From: Flavobacterium agri
Lineage (GTDB): Bacteria; Bacteroidota; Bacteroidia; Flavobacteriales; Flavobacteriaceae
Direction: 5' to 3'
DNA length: 64,000 nucleotides
Assembly (NCBI RefSeq): GCF_013401995.1
Contig: NZ_JACBJI010000001.1
Location: 124,001 to 188,000 of the forward strand
A program made the position numbers and the translations under genes. Positions 59,105 to 64,000 of the stretch are shown one piece after another. The notes under the pieces were generated by a model. That model saw only the letters and a program-made list of their open reading frames with translations, did not search any database and was not told the DNA's origin. Position 1 is the stretch's first letter; each line of letters begins with the position of its first letter.

Positions 59105-59470
59105 ATGGAAAATTTTAGAAGACACAATTTTAAAAAATTAAAAATCTGGATGATGGGAATGAACTTAGCTAAAGATGTTTTTGACATCGTTCGTACTTTT
59201 CCTGATTCCGAAAGATATGGATTGACAGCCCAAATGAACAGGTGTACGATTTCAATTCCTTCAAACATTGCCGAAGGTTCGAGTCGCACGGATAAAGCGT
59301 TTAGACATTTTCTCGACATCGCCTTGGGCTCCTCATTCGAATTACAGACACAAATTTTATTAGCGAACTTCAAAGGTCATCTGTCTGTAGAGCTGACTCG
59401 TGAGTTCGAGAATAAAATAGAACAATTACAAAGAGCAACAATGGAATTTCAAAAAGGACTTAGTTCATAG
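59105..59470 (+). CDS. Four-helix bundle protein (S23/IVP family)
   Basis: A 121-residue protein with NFRRHNFKKLKIWMMGMNLAKDVFDIVRTFPDSERYGLTAQMNRCTISIPSNIAEGSSRTDKAFRHFLDIALGSSFELQTQI, the S23 ribosomal/intervening-sequence protein family. Members occur inside 23S rRNA insertions or as free-standing genes; their task is unknown. Its codons are clearly more AT-rich than the neighbouring beta-oxidation genes, and inverted copies of one repeat flank it. It interrupts the fad gene order, which points to insertion. Confidence 0.9.
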   Translation: MENFRRHNFKKLKIWMMGMNLAKDVFDIVRTFPDSERYGLTAQMNRCTISIPSNIAEGSSRTDKAFRHFLDIALGSSFELQTQILLANFKGHLSVELTREFENKIEQLQRATMEFQKGLSS

Positions 59471-59477
59471 ACCAGAA

Positions 59478-59511
59478 GGTCTATTATCTATCCGTCTATC
59501 ATCTATTATCT
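59478..59511. repeat. Repeat R3, right flank of the four-helix-bundle gene
   Basis: GGTCTATTATCTATCCGTCTATCATCTATTATCT is the inverted counterpart of R2 and ends seven bases before the acyl-CoA dehydrogenase ATG. Confidence 0.75.
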
Positions 59512-59517
59512 AAAAAA

Positions 59518-61323
59518 ATGGAACCAGCAATCGAAAAAGACGTAACCCGCGGCGGGCAGTTTCTGGTAAAAGAAACAAAATCCGAAGACATTTTCACTCC
59601 CGAAGATTTCTCTGAAGAACAACGCATGATGCGAGATTCAGTCAAAGAATTCTGCGACAAGAAACTGTGGGCTCAAAAAGAGAAATTCGAAAAGAAAGAC
59701 TACGGCTATACCGAAGAAGCCATGCGCAAAGCCGGCGAGATGGGCTTTTTGAGCGTTTCCGTACCCGAAGAATACGGCGGCCTCGGCATGGGATTCGTAG
59801 ACACGGTTTTGGTGTGCGACTACATTTCGGGAGCGACGGGTTCGTTTTCTACGGCTTTCGGCGCGCACACGGGAATCGGTACGATGCCGATTACGCTTTA
59901 CGGAACTGAAGAACAGAAGAAAAAATATGTCCCCAAACTCGCTTCAGGCGAATGGTTCGGAGCGTATTGCCTTACTGAACCAGGCGCCGGATCGGATGCA
60001 AATTCCGGGAAAACCAAAGCGGTTTTGTCCGAAGACGGAAAATATTATTCGATCACAGGACAAAAAATGTGGATTTCGAACGCCGGATTCTGTTCACTTT
60101 TCATCGTCTTCGCCAGAATCGAAGATGATAAAAACATTACCGGATTTATAGTCGAAAACGATGCGTCGAACGGTATTGCGTTGGGCGAAGAAGAACATAA
60201 ACTGGGAATTCGCGCTTCATCTACGAGACAAGTGTTTTTCAGCGAGACCAAAGTTCCGGTCGAGAATATGCTTTCGGAACGCGGAAACGGCTTTAAAATA
60301 GCAATGAACGCGCTCAACGTCGGACGTATCAAATTGGGTGCGGCCTGTCTCGATGCCCAAAGAAGAATCACGACAGAGGCGGCGAAATATGCGAACGAAC
60401 GCGTCCAGTTCAACACGCCGATCGCGTCGTTCGGGGCCATCCGTTCGAAATTGGCCGAAATGGCGACGAATTGTTACGCAGGCGAAAGTGCGACATACCG
60501 CGCGGCCCACGACATCCAAAACCGGATCGCGGCAAGAGAAGCCGATGGAGCTGGCCACCAAGAAGCCGAATTGAAAGGTGTCGAAGAATACGCGATCGAA
60601 TGTTCGATCATCAAAGTCGCGGTTTCCGAAGACGCGCAGAATTGCGCCGACGAAGGCATCCAGATTTTCGGCGGTATGGGATTTTCGGAAGATACCCCGA
60701 TGGAATCGGCCTGGAGAGACGCGAGGATTTCGAGGATTTACGAAGGCACGAACGAGATCAACCGCATGCTTTCGGTAGGAATGCTCGTCAAAAAAGCGAT
60801 GAAAGGACATGTCGATTTGCTTGGTCCGGCGATGAAAGTGCAGGAAGAACTTATGGGAATCCCAGATTTCAATACGCCCGATTACTCGGAATTGTTTTCG
60901 GAAGAAAAAGAAATGATCGCCAAACTCAAGAAAACCTTTTTGATGGTGGCCGGCGGAGCGGTCCAAAAATACGGCCCCGATCTCGATTCGCACCAGCAAT
61001 TGCTTATGGCTGCGGCCGATATCCTGATCGAAATCTATCTTGCCGAATCGACGATACTAAGAACCGAAAAACTCGTGAAATCAATCGGTGAGCAGGCTGC
61101 CGAAGGTCAAATCGCGATGGCCAAACTGTATTTGTACAAAGCCGTCGACATCGTGACCGCAAAAGGCAAAGAAGGTATCGCATCGTTTGCCGAAGGAGAC
61201 GAACAACGCGTGATGATGATGGGATTACGCCGTTTCACGAAATACATCAACATGCCCAACGTCGTGGCTTTGCGCGAAACGATCGCTGAGAAAGTGGTTT
61301 CGGCCAACGGATACGCGTTTTGA
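59518..61323 (+). CDS. Acyl-CoA dehydrogenase (VLCAD-like length)
   Basis: A 601-residue FAD enzyme for the first step of beta-oxidation. GAYCLTEPGAGSDANSGKTKAV and YSITGQKMWISNAGFCSLFIVFARI form the substrate and FAD sites; RISRIYEGTNEINRMLSVGMLV carries the family end motif with the region of the catalytic Glu. About 170 extra C-terminal residues set it with the longer, membrane-associated bacterial and VLCAD-like group. It completes the fad operon behind the inserted four-helix-bundle gene. Confidence 0.93.
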   Translation: MEPAIEKDVTRGGQFLVKETKSEDIFTPEDFSEEQRMMRDSVKEFCDKKLWAQKEKFEKKDYGYTEEAMRKAGEMGFLSVSVPEEYGGLGMGFVDTVLVCDYISGATGSFSTAFGAHTGIGTMPITLYGTEEQKKKYVPKLASGEWFGAYCLTEPGAGSDANSGKTKAVLSEDGKYYSITGQKMWISNAGFCSLFIVFARIEDDKNITGFIVENDASNGIALGEEEHKLGIRASSTRQVFFSETKVPVENMLSERGNGFKIAMNALNVGRIKLGAACLDAQRRITTEAAKYANERVQFNTPIASFGAIRSKLAEMATNCYAGESATYRAAHDIQNRIAAREADGAGHQEAELKGVEEYAIECSIIKVAVSEDAQNCADEGIQIFGGMGFSEDTPMESAWRDARISRIYEGTNEINRMLSVGMLVKKAMKGHVDLLGPAMKVQEELMGIPDFNTPDYSELFSEEKEMIAKLKKTFLMVAGGAVQKYGPDLDSHQQLLMAAADILIEIYLAESTILRTEKLVKSIGEQAAEGQIAMAKLYLYKAVDIVTAKGKEGIASFAEGDEQRVMMMGLRRFTKYINMPNVVALRETIAEKVVSANGYAF

Positions 61324-61369
61324 AGCGGAACATCGGCCTAAAGCCTACGGCAAATAATAATAGTTAAGT

Positions 61370-61410
61370 TAAGTTCGAAGGCGCTCCAGGAAATTGGGGC
61401 GTTTTCAGTT
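61370..61410. terminator. Weak hairpin between convergent genes
   Basis: CGCTCCA pairs with TTGGGGCG with a wobble, followed by a short T-run; a possible terminator for the fad operon. Confidence 0.35.
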
Positions 61411-61827
61411 TTTTACAAAGCGCATGATCGCGATATCGCCCGAAATAAGGTTGAGCTTCCCGTCGGTGCCGATGGCATAGGCGTCGACTTTTTGGATAGC
61501 GTCCATAAACGTTTTTTCACTGTTTCCGGGACACGCCATTTTGGTCACGATCATGTTTTGGCTGAACGTGATCTTGTTGCCGACGACGGTTATCGGCCCC
61601 GAATAATTGTTGCACCCGTTTTTGCCCGAAGCGCGGTTTTGCTTCAAATCGATGAACAACGAAGGCGGATTGCCAGGATAAAGCCCGGATATATCGCCTC
61701 CCGATACATATTCGAGCATCCAGTTGCCGTCTAAGGCGCCTTCTTTGGTGAATTGTGGATCAGCTGGTTGTTTGCATTTGCACGAGGCCAAAAGTGCGAG
61801 AGCGAGTACGATCAGTAGCTTTTTCAT
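61405..61827 (-). CDS. META domain lipoprotein (HslJ-like)
   Basis: A 140-residue protein with signal MKKLLIVLALALLASCKC. The mature part is a META/HslJ domain: LDGNWMLEYVSGGDISG, LFIDLKQNRASGKNGCNNYSGPI and ITFSQNMIVTKMACPGNSEKTFMDAIQKV. Such domains occur in heat-inducible or motility-related outer membrane proteins. It is convergent with the acyl-CoA dehydrogenase. Function unknown. Confidence 0.85.
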   Translation of the reverse strand: MKKLLIVLALALLASCKCKQPADPQFTKEGALDGNWMLEYVSGGDISGLYPGNPPSLFIDLKQNRASGKNGCNNYSGPITVVGNKITFSQNMIVTKMACPGNSEKTFMDAIQKVDAYAIGTDGKLNLISGDIAIMRFVKN

Positions 61828-61940
61828 GGTAGTTGGATTTGTGTTGTCTATTAAATTTACGCATTTATGTACTCGGATTCGACTGTTTTGGGTAGAAATT
61901 CACAAGCGTTGCTTATTTTTAGGCCACTAAAACTACAATT

Positions 61941-62465
61941 ATGAAATTACTTGGAATCGGGTCGCGCATCAACCATCCGGAATACGGGAAAGGCGTCGTG
62001 ACCAATGTTTCTTCTAAAGATTATTGGGTGACGTTTATCGAAGGCGGATTGGAAACCATCCCTTTGAACGATACGTTCGAAGTCATCGAAGCGTCCGACA
62101 ACGAAGTCGATACCGTAAGTTTTTACGACGTCGAGAAATCGCTTAAGAACATTTTGCGCCGATGGAGCGACGCTACCGAAACCGTTCCGATTGCCGATAA
62201 ATGGAAAGGCGGCAACCTCAAGCTCGAACCCGGACAAAGCGGCGTGCAGGGAAAGGATGTCCCAATCGACACTTTCTTCAACAAGATCGTCATGGTTCGC
62301 GACCGTTTGCGCGTCATGGAACAGAAAATCAACGCGAGCAACCTCGACAATACGGAAAAAGTTGATTTGCAACAATACATCACACGTATTTACGGGTCGT
62401 TGACGACGTTTAACGTGTTGTTCAAATTGCAGAGCGATTATTTTGTTGGGGAGAAGTCGAAGTAA
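61941..62465 (+). CDS. Unknown 174-residue protein with SH3-like N-terminus
   Basis: The first 60 residues (GIGSRINHPEYGKGVVTNVSSKDYWVTFIEGGLETIPL) look like a small barrel similar to the nucleic-acid-binding end of UvrD-type or Tudor-like proteins (HPxYGxGxV). The rest is helical and charged (VEKSLKNILRRWSDATETVP, MVRDRLRVMEQKINASNL). No signal peptide. It stands alone and is conserved in style with flavobacterial hypothetical proteins, but I cannot assign it. Confidence 0.7.
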   Translation: MKLLGIGSRINHPEYGKGVVTNVSSKDYWVTFIEGGLETIPLNDTFEVIEASDNEVDTVSFYDVEKSLKNILRRWSDATETVPIADKWKGGNLKLEPGQSGVQGKDVPIDTFFNKIVMVRDRLRVMEQKINASNLDNTEKVDLQQYITRIYGSLTTFNVLFKLQSDYFVGEKSK

Positions 62466-62556
62466 GATAATAAATGTTGGACGGATAGATAATACAAGGT
62501 CTATCATCTTTTAGTCTATCATCTATCAGTCTATTATCTTTTTCGTCTATCTATAA
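62466..62556. repeat. Repeat R4 of the GTCTATCATCTATTATCT family
   Basis: Contains GACGGATAGATAATAC (62480-62495) and three GTCTAT units in the opposite sense (62499-62554). It lies directly after the 174-residue gene and fills part of the gene-free 62466-62894 stretch. No coding capacity. Confidence 0.7.
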
Positions 62557-62559
62557 AAT

Positions 62560-62594
62560 AAAAAAGCGGCCATTGAGGAAGCGGCCGCTTTTAC
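62560..62594. terminator. Bidirectional terminator
   Basis: AAAAGCGGCC (62562-62571) pairs with GGCCGCTTTT (62583-62592). Confidence 0.85.
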
Positions 62595-62781
62595 TTGCAT
62601 GAGTATATTGTTTAGAGAGTAACAGTATACATCCTGCAAAAACCAAACAAACATTTATTGTAGTCCCTTGAATCTTTATGATGATCTACATGACAAAGAT
62701 GCATCGATTCCGTAAGGGATTTGTTACACGATTTTTCCGATTTGTTACAGGATTTTATTTTTGAAGAATATTTACTGTTGG

Positions 62782-62815
62782 AAACCTCAAAGGTTTTGAA
62801 AACCTTTGAGGTTTT
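62782..62815. repeat. Compact palindrome, second copy of the 16-bp arm
   Basis: AAACCTCAAAGGTTTT (62782-62797), one spacer base, then its exact reverse complement with one extra T. Same arms as at 15662-15734. Confidence 0.8.
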
Positions 62816-62845
62816 ACGAAAACCGAAACCTCGGCGATTCATCAA

Positions 62846-62880
62846 TAAAAAAGCGTGTCCATTAGAACACGCTTCGCTTT
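62846..62880 (-). terminator. Terminator of the acyl-CoA synthetase gene
   Basis: AAGCGTGT (62851-62858) pairs with ACACGCTT (62867-62874); on the minus strand TTTTTTATTG follows. Between the palindrome and this hairpin there is no gene. Confidence 0.75.
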
Positions 62881-62894
62881 AAATATCGGTCAGA

Positions 62895-64000
62895 TTATTT
62901 AGATTCGTAAATCCTTTGGTACAAATCCTTGTATTTTTCGAGGATATTTTTGCGTTTGAGTTTTAGGGTTGGTGTGAGTTCACCTCCGTCAATCGACCAT
63001 ATCTGTGGCGTAAGCTCAATTTTCTTGACCTTTTCCCAATTTCCGAACTTGTCGTTCATCTTTTCCACTTCTTCCCAAATGCGTTGCTTCACGGCTTCGT
63101 TGCATACGATGTCTTCGTTGCTTTCGCCTATCTCGAGCTTGTGGATGCGTGCCCAATCTTTCACGAATGCGAAATTCGGTTGGATGAACGCGGCCGGCAT
63201 TTTCTCACCTTCGCCGATTACCATGACATGTTCGATGAAACGTGACTGCTTCATGGCATTTTCCAAAAGCTGTGGAGCGATGTATTTTCCACCCGAAGTC
63301 TTGAACATTTCCTTTTTACGGTCGGTGATCTTGAGGAAGCCTTCACTGTCGATCTCGCCAATGTCGCCCGTATGAAAATAACCGTCGGTAATGACTTCGG
63401 CGGTTTTTGCGTCGTCTTTGTAATAACCCATCATGATATTCGGGCCTTTGCACAAAATTTCGCCATCGGGTGCGATCTTGACCTCGACGTTATCGATGGG
63501 TTTTCCCACTGTTCCGATCTTGAAATTGCGGTTGCGCATGTCGTTCACCGCAATCACCGGAGACGTTTCGGTCAATCCGTAACCTTCCATGACCGGAATG
63601 TCGGCGGCGGCAAACATTTTGGAAAGGCGTGGCTGCAACGCGGCACTTCCCGAAACCATGAGGTCGAGTTCGCAGCCCAAAGCGTCCTTCCACTTGCTGA
63701 AAATGAGTTTACGCGCCCATTTGAGCTGGAATTCGTACCACCATCCGTTTTCGCCGTACGGTTTGTAACGCTCACCAAGCCCGACGGCCCAAAAGAACAG
63801 TTTGTATTTGATACCCGTGAGTTCGGCTCCTTTGGCGCTGATTTTCTCGTATACTTTTTCGAGCAGGCGAGGGACTACCGTCATCACGTTCGGTTTTACG
63901 TCGTGTATGTTCTCGCTGATCTTGTCGATCGATTCGGCAAAATAGATCGCGACGCCGTAATATTGGTACAGATAAACCACCATGCGTTCGAAAATGTGGC
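62895..64000 (-). CDS. Long-chain fatty acid--CoA ligase, N-terminal part missing
   Basis: The frame runs past 63983 to the window edge (HIFERMVVYLYQYYG), so this is the C-terminal 367 residues of an AMP-binding acyl-CoA synthetase. The part seen has DIPVMEGYGLTETSPVIAVND (substrate motif), YFHTGDIGEIDSEGFLKITDRKKEMFKTSGGKYIAPQ (hinge and Lys region) and GELTPTLKLKRKNILEKY. The family activates fatty acids with ATP to feed beta-oxidation. The P-loop (YTSGTTG) lies outside the window. Its vicinity to the fad operon fits, though it is a separate transcript. Confidence 0.93.
   Translation of the reverse strand, partial: HIFERMVVYLYQYYGVAIYFAESIDKISENIHDVKPNVMTVVPRLLEKVYEKISAKGAELTGIKYKLFFWAVGLGERYKPYGENGWWYEFQLKWARKLIFSKWKDALGCELDLMVSGSAALQPRLSKMFAAADIPVMEGYGLTETSPVIAVNDMRNRNFKIGTVGKPIDNVEVKIAPDGEILCKGPNIMMGYYKDDAKTAEVITDGYFHTGDIGEIDSEGFLKITDRKKEMFKTSGGKYIAPQLLENAMKQSRFIEHVMVIGEGEKMPAAFIQPNFAFVKDWARIHKLEIGESNEDIVCNEAVKQRIWEEVEKMNDKFGNWEKVKKIELTPQIWSIDGGELTPTLKLKRKNILEKYKDLYQRIYESK

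Noticed and set aside
57741..59511. Repeats considered as a CRISPR array
   Set aside because: Units are irregular, partly inverted, without equal spacers, and no cas genes are near.
62612..62845. 77-codon frame on the minus strand
   Set aside because: It runs through the palindrome and has Lys/Ser-rich low-complexity translation with no family resemblance.

Overview
The window reads as chromosome of a flavobacterium (phylum Bacteroidota, family Flavobacteriaceae). Supporting signs are two secreted endonucleases with type IX secretion sorting tails, many short SPII lipoproteins, Rho with a long Asn/Gln-rich insertion, a LETM1-related protein, DUF4293, DUF4920 and DUF4142 proteins, and promoter-like -7 boxes of the form TAnnTTTG. 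Coding sequence uses many G/C-ending codons, so the few AT-rich genes stand out. No tRNA, rRNA, CRISPR array, prophage, transposase or recognisable defence island was seen. Most of the window is core metabolism and cell physiology.

Layout. 1-9520: end of an OsmC-type gene, ornithine aminotransferase (rocD), an Smr-domain protein, an internally duplicated lipoprotein, a GH97 alpha-glucosidase followed by a cysteine desulfurase, and a GH13 lipoprotein amylase. 9695-12325: a PadR regulator with a membrane protein carrying two MHWP motifs, and an aldo/keto reductase. 12406-16466: dihydrolipoamide dehydrogenase, an ABC exporter and TruA on the minus strand. 16631-17287: a candidate structured leader RNA directly before a YfcE-like phosphoesterase gene. 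17284-19974: a two-component operon (NarL-type regulator, 96-residue unknown protein, TPR histidine kinase). 20133-28125: DUF4293, rho, two T9SS endonucleases, an RsmB-type methyltransferase and a KUP potassium transporter. 28269-33701: an Arg-rich secreted repeat protein, a BNR-type protein, an ECF sigma factor operon and an SRPBCC protein. 33781-37370: a MazG-like protein, branched-chain aminotransferase, and a coupled operon of DUF4920 lipoprotein, CxxCH lipoprotein and MnmD. 37628-38227: two tandem small paralogs. 38255-39879: divergent oxyR and dps with a palindrome between them. 40015-42719: SulP transporter plus beta-carbonic anhydrase, probably bicarbonate handling. 43072-49366: LETM1-related protein, serine hydrolase, Cu/Zn superoxide dismutase, FAD oxidoreductase, DUF421 protein with a zinc-ribbon tail, and an AraC-type regulator. 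49423-52902: response regulator and CHASE3 histidine kinase, then a likely stress cassette (DUF4142, lmo0937-like, YtxH). 52982-54724: GH43 protein. 54903-61323: fatty-acid beta-oxidation operon (MarR regulator, fused 3-hydroxyacyl-CoA dehydrogenase/enoyl-CoA hydratase, thiolase, acyl-CoA dehydrogenase) interrupted by an AT-rich four-helix-bundle gene. 61405-64000: META lipoprotein, unknown protein, and a long-chain acyl-CoA synthetase running off the right edge.

The least explained DNA is between genes: the 16640-16785 RNA element, a 147-nt hairpin repeat at 42782-42928, an adjacent GCCACGAAT repeat pair, a 16-bp palindrome arm pair found at two loci (one forms the 3' end of truA), and a family of GTCTATCATCTATTATCT-type repeats around the beta-oxidation genes.
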